DNA of 62,892 nt from HGM13233 sp964478515 (lineage in GTDB: Bacteria > Bacillota > Clostridia > Oscillospirales > Ruminococcaceae), in contig CAYZIL010000010.1 of assembly GCA_964478515.1 (NCBI GenBank), positions 1-62,892 of the forward strand, written 5' to 3'. The position numbers were made by a program, and so were the translations under genes. The notes under the pieces are model-generated. The model ran no database searches. It was not told the origin of the DNA and saw only the letters and a list, made by a program, of their open reading frames with translations. Below are positions 47,461-56,678 of this stretch, one piece after another. The number at the start of each line of letters is the position of its first letter. Positions within the stretch are counted from its first letter, which is position 1.

Positions 47461-48864
47461 TCAAAGCTCCGTTTGCTGAAGGTTATATAGCGCCTCGGCA
47501 AAGACCTTTACGGCCTCAAGCGCGCTGTCTATGCAAAGGCCCTCGTTTTTGCTGTGGATGGCGCCGACAAAGTCGGGCTTTTGGGCGTCGGGCATGACCG
47601 GGCCGAAGGCCACCGCGTTGGGAATGTGGCGGGCGTAGGTGCCGCCGGACATGACGTAGGGCGGGTCGTTGCGGCCGGTGACGGCCCGGAACGCGGCGCT
47701 GAGCGCGGCGATAGCGGGGCTGTCGGCGGGGATGTAGTGCGGGGCGCTGTCTTCTATGCTGCCGCAGCTGAAACCGTTGGCGGCGCACACCGCGCCAATG
47801 CGCTCGCTGAGCGTAGCGCCGTCAATGCACGTCGGGTAACGGATATTGATGTTCTGTACCGGCAGGCGGTCTGCCAACTTTATGGTGCCGCCTATGCACG
47901 TCAGCGGCATGAATATGCCGTCGTCGCACTCAATGCCGAAAGCGCTGCCGTCGTGGCCGCGCACACAGTCGGCTATAAAAGAAAGCTGACGCCGGTCGCT
48001 GTCGCTCAAAAAACCGCTGTCGCACAGGAAGCTGCAGAGAATGACTATGGCGCTGCGCGCGTTGTAGGGCGAGCCGGCGTGTCCGGCAATGCCGTTGGCA
48101 GTAACGCGCACCGCGCCGTCGCCGCCGCTGACGCTCAGCGCGTCGTTTTTGCCGGCGGCGCGCACCACAGTGTCGAGCGGCAGCGCCAGAACGACGTGCG
48201 CTTTGTCGGGCACTACGTTGGAGGCAACACCGCCGCACAGCTCGGTAATTACCGGCGACAGCGGCTCGCTGCCGGTCAAGTCGGCGCTGAAGATGCCCTT
48301 TTCGCCGTGGCCGACCGGAAACTCGGCGTCGGGAGAAAAGGTAAAACGCGGCGCCGGGTAGTTTTTGAGGTAATAGTCGATGTCGCTCATGCCCACTTCC
48401 TCGTCGCAGCCGATAAGCATGCGGATTCCGTAGCGCAGCGGCAGCTTGTTTTCCAGCAAAAAGCGCACCGCGTAAAGCGCCAGCACCCACGGGCCCTTGT
48501 CGTCCTCAGTGCCGCGGCCCAGCAGCCAGCCTTCGCGCTCAACGCATTTGTAGGGGTCGGTGTTCCAGCCGTCGCCTTCGGGCACGGCGTCAACGTGCGA
48601 AATAATGCCGATGTAATCGTGCTCGTCGCCGGTATGGGCGTAGGCGATATGTCCCTCGCAGTCGTGCGGCACGAGCCCGGCCTTTTCGGCGAGCGCCATT
48701 GCCGTGTGCATGGCCTTTTGCACGCCGGCGCCGTAGGGTGCGGCGGGGTCGCCTCCGTATTCGGCGACACTGCGAATGTCGACGAGCGCCGAAATGTCGT
48801 CAATGATGTTCTGCCGGTTGTCGGCCACAAATTTGTTTAGCTTTTCCTGCAACTGTTTGTCCAT
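47461..48864 (-). CDS. pepV: M20 family dipeptidase, PepV type
   Basis: 467 residues, PepV length. The di-zinc site follows the M20 pattern: ISHVDAVPEGDGW (His and the bridging region), LLGRGTEDDKGPW (metal Asp), IGCDEEVGMSD (catalytic Glu-Glu), FSPDAEFPVGHGEKG (metal Asp) and the C-terminal AIHSKNEGLCI (last His). These enzymes release N-terminal residues from dipeptides, including some D-amino acid types, in the cytoplasm. AAGGAG precedes the ATG. Start-to-start distance to the divergent NusG-II gene is only 52 bases, so the promoters nearly overlap. Confidence 0.94.
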   Translation of the reverse strand: MDKQLQEKLNKFVADNRQNIIDDISALVDIRSVAEYGGDPAAPYGAGVQKAMHTAMALAEKAGLVPHDCEGHIAYAHTGDEHDYIGIISHVDAVPEGDGWNTDPYKCVEREGWLLGRGTEDDKGPWVLALYAVRFLLENKLPLRYGIRMLIGCDEEVGMSDIDYYLKNYPAPRFTFSPDAEFPVGHGEKGIFSADLTGSEPLSPVITELCGGVASNVVPDKAHVVLALPLDTVVRAAGKNDALSVSGGDGAVRVTANGIAGHAGSPYNARSAIVILCSFLCDSGFLSDSDRRQLSFIADCVRGHDGSAFGIECDDGIFMPLTCIGGTIKLADRLPVQNINIRYPTCIDGATLSERIGAVCAANGFSCGSIEDSAPHYIPADSPAIAALSAAFRAVTGRNDPPYVMSGGTYARHIPNAVAFGPVMPDAQKPDFVGAIHSKNEGLCIDSALEAVKVFAEALYNLQQTEL

Positions 48865-48904
48865 TATTGCTCCTTATGCACTACACATTATGTGAAATAA
48901 TTGT

Positions 48905-48910
48905 TATAAT
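48905..48910 (+). promoter_or_regulatory. -10 element giving a leaderless or near-leaderless transcript for the NusG-II gene
   Basis: TATAAT at 48905-48910 with a weak -35 TACACA (48882-48887). The ATG at 48917 is 6 bases after the -10, so transcription would start at or next to the start codon. No ribosome site lies upstream of the ATG. Confidence 0.5.
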
Positions 48911-48916
48911 AATTAT

Positions 48917-49258
48917 ATGGAACAGCGCATAAAAAAGCAAGAAATCGCCGTCATCGGCGTTTTATTACTCGCTGCGCTGGCGGTTTGGGCCGTTTTTGGG
49001 CTGAAAAGCCGAAAGGGCAATGTTGCCAGCGTTAACTACGACGGCAGCGTCGTTATGACAATACCGCTTAACGAGGACGGATTTTACTATGTAGACGCTG
49101 ACTTGCCGGTGAGTCTGGAAGTCAGCGGCGGCGCCATACGCTTTGTAAACTCGCAGTGCCCGGACCATATCTGCGAGGGTTACGGGTATATCAGCGAGGT
49201 CGGCGAGAGCGCGGTGTGTATGCCGGCCAAAGTGGCGGTAACGGTGGAGGAAGAATGA
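48917..49258 (+). CDS. NusG domain II-containing small membrane-anchored protein
   Basis: 113 residues. One N-terminal helix (about 9-29) and an extracytoplasmic beta-barrel domain of the NusG-II type with IRFVNSQCPDHICEGYGYIS and VCMPAKVAVTVEE. The C-x5-C and later Cys are the conserved hallmark of this family, often next to electron-transport or biotin genes. The ATG has no ribosome binding site and follows the -10 within 6 bases. It overlaps birA by 4 bases (ATGA). Function unknown. Confidence 0.85.
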   Translation: MEQRIKKQEIAVIGVLLLAALAVWAVFGLKSRKGNVASVNYDGSVVMTIPLNEDGFYYVDADLPVSLEVSGGAIRFVNSQCPDHICEGYGYISEVGESAVCMPAKVAVTVEEE

Positions 49259-50217
49259 CGCAGCTCAAGGACAAAATACTGCTGGCGCTCTGCGAAAGCG
49301 AAAGCTACGAGTCCGGCGCCATGTTGGCGGCGCATTTCGGCGTCAGCCGCGCCGCCGTCGGCAAGGCCGTGCAGTCGCTGCGCGAAGGCGGGGTCAATAT
49401 TCAGGCGGCCACCAACCGCGGCTACAAGCTTGCCGCCGGCTGTGACCCGCTGTTTGCCGCCGGCATAGAAAGACAGCTGCCCGAACAGCTGCACCTTTTT
49501 TATTTTGACTCGGTCGACTCGACTAACAGCGAGGCCAAAAGGCAGGCGGCCGCCGGACTTGTACAGGACGCCTTTTTTGTGGCGAATTCCCAGAGCGGCG
49601 GCAGAGGCCGCCGCGGCCGCAGCTTTTTTTCGCCGCCCGGCAGCGGCCTGTATATGTCTTTGCTGCTGCACCCGCGCGCCGGCATGGCCGACGTGGTCAC
49701 TATGACTACGCGCGCCGCCGTTGCCGCGGCGCGGGCAATAGAACAGGTCTGCGGCATATCCACCGGCATAAAATGGGTCAACGACCTGTATCTTAACGGC
49801 AAAAAGGTCTGCGGCATACTGTGCGAGGCGGTCGGGGATATGGAGTCGGCAGGCACCGAGTGTGTCGTCGTCGGCGTGGGGATAAACATCCATGATTTTG
49901 AAAAACCGGCCGAGATAGCCGCTGTTGCCGGCGCGCTTGAGCCGGAAAAGCGCTGCCGCTGCGCGCTCGCGGGGGCTTTTGCGGCACAGATGCTGTCGCT
50001 GTGCGACCGGCTCGGTGACATGAGCTACCTCAGCGAGTACCGCGAGCGCAGCATAGTTGTCGGCCGCGAAATTACTTTTACAAGCGACTCAAAGCAATGC
50101 AGTGCCCAGGCGCTGGCAATAGACGACGCCGGCGGGTTGCTGGTGCGCCTGGTTGACGGCAGCGAGCGCACGCTGCGCAGCGGGGAGATAAGCGTGCGGT
50201 TGAGCCCGGGAAAATGA
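49255..50217 (+). CDS. birA: Bifunctional biotin operon repressor/biotin-[acetyl-CoA-carboxylase] ligase
   Basis: 320 residues. The N-terminal winged helix is GAMLAAHFGVSRAAVGKAVQ (about 22-41), with GGVNIQAATNRGYKL. The ligase domain has the biotin-adenylate loop SGGRGRRGRSFFSP and KWVNDLYLNGKKVCGILCE, and a C-terminal SH3-like part. It biotinylates acceptor proteins and, as holo-dimer, represses bio genes. The predicted operator at 20873-20909 over bioY fits this. GGAGG lies just before the ATG. It is coupled to the NusG-II gene upstream and the GNAT gene downstream by 4-base overlaps. Confidence 0.95.
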   Translation: MTQLKDKILLALCESESYESGAMLAAHFGVSRAAVGKAVQSLREGGVNIQAATNRGYKLAAGCDPLFAAGIERQLPEQLHLFYFDSVDSTNSEAKRQAAAGLVQDAFFVANSQSGGRGRRGRSFFSPPGSGLYMSLLLHPRAGMADVVTMTTRAAVAAARAIEQVCGISTGIKWVNDLYLNGKKVCGILCEAVGDMESAGTECVVVGVGINIHDFEKPAEIAAVAGALEPEKRCRCALAGAFAAQMLSLCDRLGDMSYLSEYRERSIVVGREITFTSDSKQCSAQALAIDDAGGLLVRLVDGSERTLRSGEISVRLSPGK

Positions 50218-50783
50218 CGATGAAAATTGAGCTGGGCGAAATTACAATAAGAAATTTTGTCAACGGCGACGCGGGGGCGCTGTGGGAAATTGTGCGCGAG
50301 CCAGACATAACCCGCTTTATGGGTGACTGGCGCGACAACAGCCCGACCCCGCAGAGCTTTTACCCGTATTTTGAGCGCATGGCGTCAATTGCCGACGGCG
50401 CGGACGTGCGCCGCAACCGTCGCTACGGCATTGCGCTGGCGGCGACCGACGAGCTCGTCGGCATGGTCGGCGCCGGGCTTGAGCAGACGCTCGGAGAAGT
50501 TGAGGTTGCCTATTTTATGAGCGGGCGCTTTCGCCGCCGCGGCTATACGCGGCGCGCCGTCTGCTCGCTGTGCGAGCATATTTTTGCCGCCTCAGACATC
50601 CCGTACCTTATTTTGACGGCAGACAGCGACAACGCGCCCAGCTGCGCGCTTGCCGAGCGCTGCGGATTTGAGACGTTTGAGCTGCGCACGCCGCTGGGGC
50701 ATACTCAGCCCAATATTGTCTCAAAAAGCTATTATTACTACCGTCTTTACCGAACCCAGCCTGACGGGCGCTCAGGCAGCTGA
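50214..50783 (+). CDS. GNAT family N-acetyltransferase (RimJ/RimL-like)
   Basis: 189 residues. RimJ-like pattern: ITIRNFVNGDAGALWEIVRE with DITRFMGDW, VEVAYFMSGRFRRRGYTRRA (acetyl-CoA loop RRRGYT) and NAPSCALAERCGFETF. It may acetylate an amino group on a protein or antibiotic; the substrate is unknown. The start ATG overlaps the birA stop by 4 bases; a second ATG two codons on is equally possible. GGDEF protein follows after 30 bases. Confidence 0.87.
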   Translation: MTMKIELGEITIRNFVNGDAGALWEIVREPDITRFMGDWRDNSPTPQSFYPYFERMASIADGADVRRNRRYGIALAATDELVGMVGAGLEQTLGEVEVAYFMSGRFRRRGYTRRAVCSLCEHIFAASDIPYLILTADSDNAPSCALAERCGFETFELRTPLGHTQPNIVSKSYYYYRLYRTQPDGRSGS

Positions 50784-50813
50784 AAAAACTGATAATTACA
50801 GGAGGGCGGCGAG

Positions 50814-51965
50814 ATGTACTTTATTTATTACGGGGAAATAAACCTGTTTTGCATAGTTATTTTGATGATTTTGACCCTGCAGCTGTACCGCCGCTCAAAA
50901 AGCCTTTCAGCCGACGGAATCGCCTTCAATCGCCTGATTTGGGCGACGGTGGTGCTGTGCCTTGCCGACATGATTGCCGGAATTTGCCACGGTATGGTCT
51001 TTGCCGGCGCGCGGGTAATAATTGAAATCAGCAATATGGTTTTCTACGAATCCATGGTGCTGGCAAGCTACTTTTGGATGATATACGTCGACATCAAGCT
51101 GGGGCTTATGGAGACTGCCAGCCGGAAAAAGCAGTTTTTGTACGCGCTGCCGATGCTGGCGGTTACATTGGCGGTTCTTCTGAACCCGCTGACGCATTGG
51201 CTGTTTGGCTTCAGCGCCCAAAACGCCTATGTCCGCGGCGAGGGGATCTTTATCCATTGGGTCGTCAACTGGTTCTACTTGCTGGTACCGACGCTGAAAA
51301 CATCTGTCGCGCTTGTGCGGGAAAAGGACAAGGTGCGCCGGCAACGGCTGCGGCCGCTGCTGTACTACATTATTGCGCCGCTGGTGGCCGGCGTGACGCA
51401 GATGCTTTTTTACGGCGTCAGCTCGACGCAGGTCGGCATAACCATATCAATATTGATGGCATATTTACTCATGCAAAGCGAACAGGTGCATACCGACGCG
51501 CTCACAGGTCTAAACAACCGCCGCGGACTGGACGATTATTTTGCCGATTATGTCCAGCGCCATGCGGGTGAAAATATGGGTCTGATTATGCTGGACGTTA
51601 ATGAGTTTAAACTCGTCAACGACAAGTACGGTCACCTTGTCGGCGACCAGGCGCTGGCCGACACTGCAGATGTGCTCAAACAGGTTTGCTCTCAGGCCGC
51701 GAAGCATCTGTTTTTGTGCCGCTACGGCGGCGACGAATTTCTTTTCGTGGGCAGCGGGTGCGAGCAGCAGGACCTTGTGCAAATCGGCGAGATGATTTCG
51801 GCGCAGCTTGAAATAAAGAATAAAACGCTCAACCGGCCCTATAAGCTTTCCGTAGGTATTGGTACCAGCTGCGGCAGCTGCAGCAATGCGGAAGATATTA
51901 AGCGCTTGCTCAGCGAGGCCGACGCGCAGATGTACCGGGAAAAGAGAAGAATCAAAACTAAGTGA
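50814..51965 (+). CDS. Membrane diguanylate cyclase (GGDEF), no I-site
   Basis: 383 residues. Seven or so hydrophobic helices (about 5-215) form the sensor part, then HTDALTGLNNRRGLDDYF begins a GGDEF domain with active site LCRYGGDEFLFV. The five residues before it are preceded by AAKH instead of RxxD, so product inhibition is not expected, unlike the enzyme at 41-42 kb. GGAGG precedes the ATG. It is last in the nusG-II/birA/GNAT operon, before a strong terminator. Confidence 0.9.
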   Translation: MYFIYYGEINLFCIVILMILTLQLYRRSKSLSADGIAFNRLIWATVVLCLADMIAGICHGMVFAGARVIIEISNMVFYESMVLASYFWMIYVDIKLGLMETASRKKQFLYALPMLAVTLAVLLNPLTHWLFGFSAQNAYVRGEGIFIHWVVNWFYLLVPTLKTSVALVREKDKVRRQRLRPLLYYIIAPLVAGVTQMLFYGVSSTQVGITISILMAYLLMQSEQVHTDALTGLNNRRGLDDYFADYVQRHAGENMGLIMLDVNEFKLVNDKYGHLVGDQALADTADVLKQVCSQAAKHLFLCRYGGDEFLFVGSGCEQQDLVQIGEMISAQLEIKNKTLNRPYKLSVGIGTSCGSCSNAEDIKRLLSEADAQMYREKRRIKTK

Positions 51966-51990
51966 CGGAGCATTTCGGCGTCACAAAAAA

Positions 51991-52012
51991 AGAACGCCCT
52001 GCGGGGCGTTCT
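51991..52012. terminator. Bidirectional terminator
   Basis: AGAACGCCC-TGCG-GGGCGTTCT (51991-52012), flanked by seven A before and TTTTAT after, between the rightward GGDEF and leftward htrA genes. Confidence 0.9.
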
Positions 52013-52044
52013 TTTATAATACAGGCGGAAAACTGTGGCCTTAA

Positions 52045-53391
52045 TTAATAGTCGTTCTGGTTGAAGGCCTGCAAAACCACGTCGACTGAAATCATCTGCT
52101 CGTCGCGAATAATTTGCAGCGTTACGGTATCGCCGATTTCACATTCGTCCAGCAGAGCGACAAACTCGGCGTTGGTGGAAATAGCCGTGCCGTTGACGCT
52201 GACAATGTAGTCGCCGACTTGCAGTCCGGCTTGTTCCGCCGCCGAGCCGCTGTTGACGTTGCCGATATACACGCCCAGGCGGGAGACGCCGTAGCTTTCG
52301 GCGCTGGTGGCGCTGCTGATTTCAATAACCGTTACTCCCAGCGCGGGTTTGGCGGAGTCGACAGAGCCGTTTTCGATTATTGCCGTAACGGACTCGCGCG
52401 CGGTGTCTATGGGGATGGCGAAGCCGAGTCCCTCAACGTCGTCGATAGCGGCTTTGGCGTTGACTATGCCGACCAGCGCGCCGGTCATGTCAAACAGTCC
52501 GCCGCCGGAGTTGCCGGGGTTGACGGCCGCGTTGGTCTGCAGCAGGGTCATTGTCGTGCCGGAAAGGGTGATTTCGCGGTCGGTGGCACTGATTATGCCG
52601 TCGGTCACGGTGCCGCCCAGCGACCCTAACGGGTTGCCTATTGCGACTACCTGTTCGCCGGTAACGAGAGTACCGGAGGTACCCAGTACGGCGGCGGTCA
52701 ATCCGCTGGCGTCTATTTTCAGCACGGCGATGTCGTTGCTCTCGTCGGTGCCGACAATTTTTGCCGTATATTCGCTGCCGTCGTGCAGCGTTACGGATAT
52801 CTGCGAGGCGGAACTGACGACGTGCGCGCAGGTAACAATGTAGCCGTCGGTGCTGACTATTACGCCGCTGCCGGCGCCGGAGGTGGTGTAGCCGTGCTGC
52901 CAACCCGAGTCGACAGTGACGGAGCTGGTCGTTATTTCAACGACAGTGTCTTCCACTGCCGCCACGACTTCGGAAATGGTGTTGGCCGTGCCTGTGGCCG
53001 ACAATTCGGTCGACTCAAACATGACCGGTCCGCCGGCGGAGGAACCGCTTTTTGTCATCAGCCAGGCGCCGCCGATACCGGCAGCCGCAGAGACCAGCAA
53101 GCAGCACACAACCAGCAGGGCAATGCCGGCGCGGGTGACGCGCAGCGGCTTGCACGGCTTTACTTTAACGGTGGGTTGGGTCGGGATTTCGGCGCTCGCG
53201 GCTGTCGTCTTCCGGGGCGCACTGTCTGCAAACTGAGTCTTGTCGGCGTCAGCCGGTTCCCGGCTTTCGGCGCGGCAATTTTCCGACTCGGCACAGTTGA
53301 CTTGAGCTTGCGCGCGCTCGACCGCGGTGCCGGGCGCGGCGGTGTCGCTCGCAGTTACTTCAATGGGATTGCTGTCAAATTTTTCGTCCAT
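52045..53391 (-). CDS. HtrA-like serine protease (trypsin fold plus PDZ)
   Basis: 448 residues from the ATG at 53391 (AAAGGAG upstream). A charged cytoplasmic tail (about 1-85) is followed by one membrane helix (about 88-112) and an extracellular protease. The triad is H190 (VTCAHVV), D220 (SNDIAVLKI) and S295 (NPGNSGGGLF). A PDZ domain with GVYIGNVNSGSAAEQAGLQV closes the protein. It degrades or refolds damaged envelope proteins. The ATG start gives the usual length for a Gram-positive membrane HtrA. The gene appears to stand alone. Confidence 0.94.
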   Translation of the reverse strand: MDEKFDSNPIEVTASDTAAPGTAVERAQAQVNCAESENCRAESREPADADKTQFADSAPRKTTAASAEIPTQPTVKVKPCKPLRVTRAGIALLVVCCLLVSAAAGIGGAWLMTKSGSSAGGPVMFESTELSATGTANTISEVVAAVEDTVVEITTSSVTVDSGWQHGYTTSGAGSGVIVSTDGYIVTCAHVVSSASQISVTLHDGSEYTAKIVGTDESNDIAVLKIDASGLTAAVLGTSGTLVTGEQVVAIGNPLGSLGGTVTDGIISATDREITLSGTTMTLLQTNAAVNPGNSGGGLFDMTGALVGIVNAKAAIDDVEGLGFAIPIDTARESVTAIIENGSVDSAKPALGVTVIEISSATSAESYGVSRLGVYIGNVNSGSAAEQAGLQVGDYIVSVNGTAISTNAEFVALLDECEIGDTVTLQIIRDEQMISVDVVLQAFNQNDY

Positions 53392-53588
53392 ATTAATCGC
53401 TCCTTTTAAGGTGATTATAAAGGGGAATTGTGAAGATTGCTTGGAGATTTTCCGCACAAACTAAGAACTAATGATTAATTTTTTCTTTTTAGTATACCTT
53501 AATTCGCACGCGGATGATATACTGTTTTTGACAATTATAAGTATACCCATGAATCTGAAATTATTATTAAGACAGTGGGAGGTCAGGC

Positions 53589-54623
53589 ATGCAACACGAA
53601 ATCACGGCGGCGGGGCCGCTGCTGAGGCAGGACGGTTCGCTGTGCGAGCGGGGCTATTCCAAGCGCATGCTGCTGCAATACGACCGCACGGCCATCAAAG
53701 CCGGCAGAATGCGCATTAAGGAATGGGACTATTACCTTGTTTACAACAACCGCTTCGGCGTGGCGCTGACAGTGGCGGACAATTCCTATATGGGCCTGCA
53801 CGGCGCCTCGCTGCTCGACTTTGAGCGCCCCTGGGAGCAGACGACAAGCATCATGACGTTTATGCCAAACGGCAAGACGGCGCTGCCGGCGCAGAGCCGC
53901 GCGGGACATACCGCCTACAAAAACAGCAAGATTGACATCAGCTTCGACGTCGGCGGCGGCCAAAGAAAACTGTTTTGTCATCTCAACGATTTTAAGGACG
54001 GCAAGCCGTTTTTGTGCGAGCTGACGCTCGACGACCCCGACGACGAGTCGATGGTCATCGCCACTCCCTACCGCGAAAAGAAGACCGCCTTTTATTACAA
54101 CCAGAAAAAGAACTGCATGGCGGCGCGCGGCCGGGCGGAATTTGACGGCCGCGTCTACGAATTTGACCCCGCCGACAGCTTCGGCATACTCGACTGGGGA
54201 CGCGGAGTTTGGACCTACAACAACACCTGGTACTGGGGCGGCGCCAGCGGCACGGTTAACGGCGAGCGCTTCGGTTTCAACATCGGCTACGGCTTCGGCG
54301 ACACATCGGCGGCCAGCGAGAACATGCTTTTCTACCGCGGCAAGTCGCACAAGCTGGAGGATGTACAGTTTAATATTCCGCAGCGTGCCGACGGCAGCAA
54401 CGACTACTTGAAAGCGTGGACGTTCTCGTCGGGCGACGGCCGCTTTGAGATGAACTTCACTCCGGTGCTCGACCGCGCGTCGAAGACGTCGGTTGTGGTA
54501 ATTGAGAGCGACCAACACCAGGTGTTCGGCCGGTATTCGGGCACGGCGGTGCTCGACGACGGCACAAAGATAGAGATAAAAGATTTTATGGGATTTGCAG
54601 AAAAGGTGAAAAACAAATGGTAA
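53589..54623 (+). CDS. DUF2804 family protein
   Basis: 344 residues. Recognised as DUF2804 from its opening QHEITAAGPLLRQDGSLCERGY, central DSFGILDWGRGVWTYNNTWY-like aromatic stretch and late GRYSGTAVLDDGTKIEIKDF. The sequence is rich in beta strands, with no signal peptide. The function of this family is not known; a beta-sandwich lipocalin-like fold has been suggested by some annotations, which I cannot verify. The stop overlaps the next gene by 7 bases, so it is coupled to the S9 peptidase. GGGAGGTC precedes the ATG. Confidence 0.82.
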   Translation: MQHEITAAGPLLRQDGSLCERGYSKRMLLQYDRTAIKAGRMRIKEWDYYLVYNNRFGVALTVADNSYMGLHGASLLDFERPWEQTTSIMTFMPNGKTALPAQSRAGHTAYKNSKIDISFDVGGGQRKLFCHLNDFKDGKPFLCELTLDDPDDESMVIATPYREKKTAFYYNQKKNCMAARGRAEFDGRVYEFDPADSFGILDWGRGVWTYNNTWYWGGASGTVNGERFGFNIGYGFGDTSAASENMLFYRGKSHKLEDVQFNIPQRADGSNDYLKAWTFSSGDGRFEMNFTPVLDRASKTSVVVIESDQHQVFGRYSGTAVLDDGTKIEIKDFMGFAEKVKNKW

Positions 54624-56614
54624 AGAAACAAAATCCGAACGAATGCGATTTTTTCTCAAAATTCAAAATGCCCTTTAACATCACTGCCTGCGAGCAGGGA
54701 CTGTTCTTCGTCAAAAAGCAGGCCGACGTAAAGAAAAACAAATACGCGGCCTCGCTTTGCGAGCTGAAGGACGGCTATTTCAGCAGCATCGCCGACATTG
54801 CGCCCAGCGGACTTTATCGGGTGTGCGCGGACGGAATAGTATACGTCAAGGCGCCGGCGGACAAGCCAAAGCCGACGCACTACCCGAAAACTACGCTGAT
54901 GCTGGCGCCTTTCGGCAAACGCACACGCAGCGTGTTTTGCGAGCTTGACTACCCGGTCTCGCAATTTGAATTTTTCGACGACGAGACGTTTTTCTTTACC
55001 GCCGGCGTGAACGTGGACGCCGACCGGCTGAAAAAAGAGCTCGGCGGCATTAAAAAAGCGGACAAGGAGCTCAAGGAAGAGGACGATTATCACGTCGTCA
55101 CCGAGCTGCCGTTTTGGCAAAACGGCGGCGGCTATACCGACCGCTGCCGCAGCCGGCTGTTTATGTGGCACAAGGGCTCGGTACAGCCGCTCAGCGACGA
55201 GTTTACCGACATCGGCAGATTCACACTCAGCCCCGACCGGACGAAACTGCTCTATACCCAGTGCACGTACGAGGGATTGCGCCCGCTTGACGACCAGCTG
55301 TTTGTAATGGATACCGAAGCGCTCATCAGCACCGAATTGACGCCGTTCAAAGACGTCGGTTATGAGGGCGTTTGCTTTATGGACGAGCGGACGGTGGCGC
55401 TGTTCGTCAACGACCGCAAAGATTTCGGCCTTAATAAAAACCCCGACGTCTACAAATTTGACCTTGTTTCCGGAAAGAAAAAACTTGTGCTGAAGTCGGG
55501 CACGGACTGGTTTATTAATTCACTCAACTGCGACGTACTCGCGGCGCGCACACTTGCCGAGCGCTTTTACGTAGACGGCGAGAAGGTCTATACAATCTCA
55601 ACGCATAACGACAGCGCCAATATACTGTGCATAGATACCGCCGCGGGCAAGGGAAATTTTGTCAACGACGTGCGCGGACTTGTGAGCGAGGCTGTGCTTT
55701 ACGAGGGCAGTTTTTACACGGTCGCCTACCGCGGCATGGCCGGCGGGGAAATATACAAAGTCGACGCCGAATCCGGCGACGAGACTAAGCTGAGCAATCT
55801 CAACGGCTACATTACCGGCAAGTACGCCTTCAGCGAGCCGCAGGACATAAACTTTAAGAACGAGAACGGCGATGTCATCTACGGCTTCGCGCTGCAGCCG
55901 CACGACTGCAAGCCCGGCAAAAAATACCCGACGGTTCTGTCGGTTCACGGCGGCCCCAAAACGGCGTTCGGGCCCAACCTTATTTGCGAAATGCAGCTGC
56001 TGTGCGCGCGCGGCTACGCGGTAATTTTCTGCAACCCGACGGGCAGCGACGGCCGCGGCAACGAGTTTGCCGACATTCGCGGCAAATACGGCAGCGTCGA
56101 CTACCGCGATCTGATGCAGTTCTGCGACGAGGCTGCGAAAAAATTTGAGTTCGTCGACGCCGGCAATATGGGCATAATCGGCGGCAGCTACGGCGGCTAC
56201 ATGGCCAACTTCGTTATCGGCCACACCGACCGCTTCAAAGCGGCCGTGTCGCAGCGCAGTATAGCCAACTGGTCGTCGTTCTTCGGCACAACCGACATCG
56301 GGTTTTACTTTGCGCCCGACCAGGTCGGTGCCACCCCCTGGAAGGATTTCGACAAGCTGTGGGAAAATTCACCGCTCAAATATGCCGACAAAGTCAAAAC
56401 GCCGACACTGTTTATTCATTCGGAACAGGATTACCGCTGCTACATTGGCGAGGGCATGAGCATGTACTCGGCGCTGATGTACCACGGTGTGCCGGCGCGT
56501 ATGTGTGTGTTTAAGGGCGAAAACCACGAGCTTTCGCGTTCCGGCGCGCCCAAACACCGCATCAAACGGCTGACCGAAATGGTCAACTGGCTGAATAAAT
56601 ATTTGCAGAAATAA
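54617..56614 (+). CDS. S9 family (prolyl oligopeptidase-type) serine peptidase
   Basis: 665 residues. The N-terminal half is a beta-propeller (for example TLSPDRTKLLYTQCTYEG, and repeated DxD/KY blades) and the C-terminal half is an alpha/beta-hydrolase. The triad is S524 (GGSYGGYMAN), D605 (HSEQDYRC) and H637 (GENHELSRSG). This resembles acylaminoacyl peptidase/DPP-like enzymes that release residues from oligopeptides. No signal peptide, so cytoplasmic. It overlaps DUF2804 by 7 bases, and the Ca2+-ATPase gene follows after 64 bases. Confidence 0.93.
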   Translation: MVKKQNPNECDFFSKFKMPFNITACEQGLFFVKKQADVKKNKYAASLCELKDGYFSSIADIAPSGLYRVCADGIVYVKAPADKPKPTHYPKTTLMLAPFGKRTRSVFCELDYPVSQFEFFDDETFFFTAGVNVDADRLKKELGGIKKADKELKEEDDYHVVTELPFWQNGGGYTDRCRSRLFMWHKGSVQPLSDEFTDIGRFTLSPDRTKLLYTQCTYEGLRPLDDQLFVMDTEALISTELTPFKDVGYEGVCFMDERTVALFVNDRKDFGLNKNPDVYKFDLVSGKKKLVLKSGTDWFINSLNCDVLAARTLAERFYVDGEKVYTISTHNDSANILCIDTAAGKGNFVNDVRGLVSEAVLYEGSFYTVAYRGMAGGEIYKVDAESGDETKLSNLNGYITGKYAFSEPQDINFKNENGDVIYGFALQPHDCKPGKKYPTVLSVHGGPKTAFGPNLICEMQLLCARGYAVIFCNPTGSDGRGNEFADIRGKYGSVDYRDLMQFCDEAAKKFEFVDAGNMGIIGGSYGGYMANFVIGHTDRFKAAVSQRSIANWSSFFGTTDIGFYFAPDQVGATPWKDFDKLWENSPLKYADKVKTPTLFIHSEQDYRCYIGEGMSMYSALMYHGVPARMCVFKGENHELSRSGAPKHRIKRLTEMVNWLNKYLQK

Positions 56615-56678
56615 AAAAACGCCGCCGCGGTCCGGTGCAAACCGGCCACGGCAGGAAATTACAACGGAGGACAAACAT

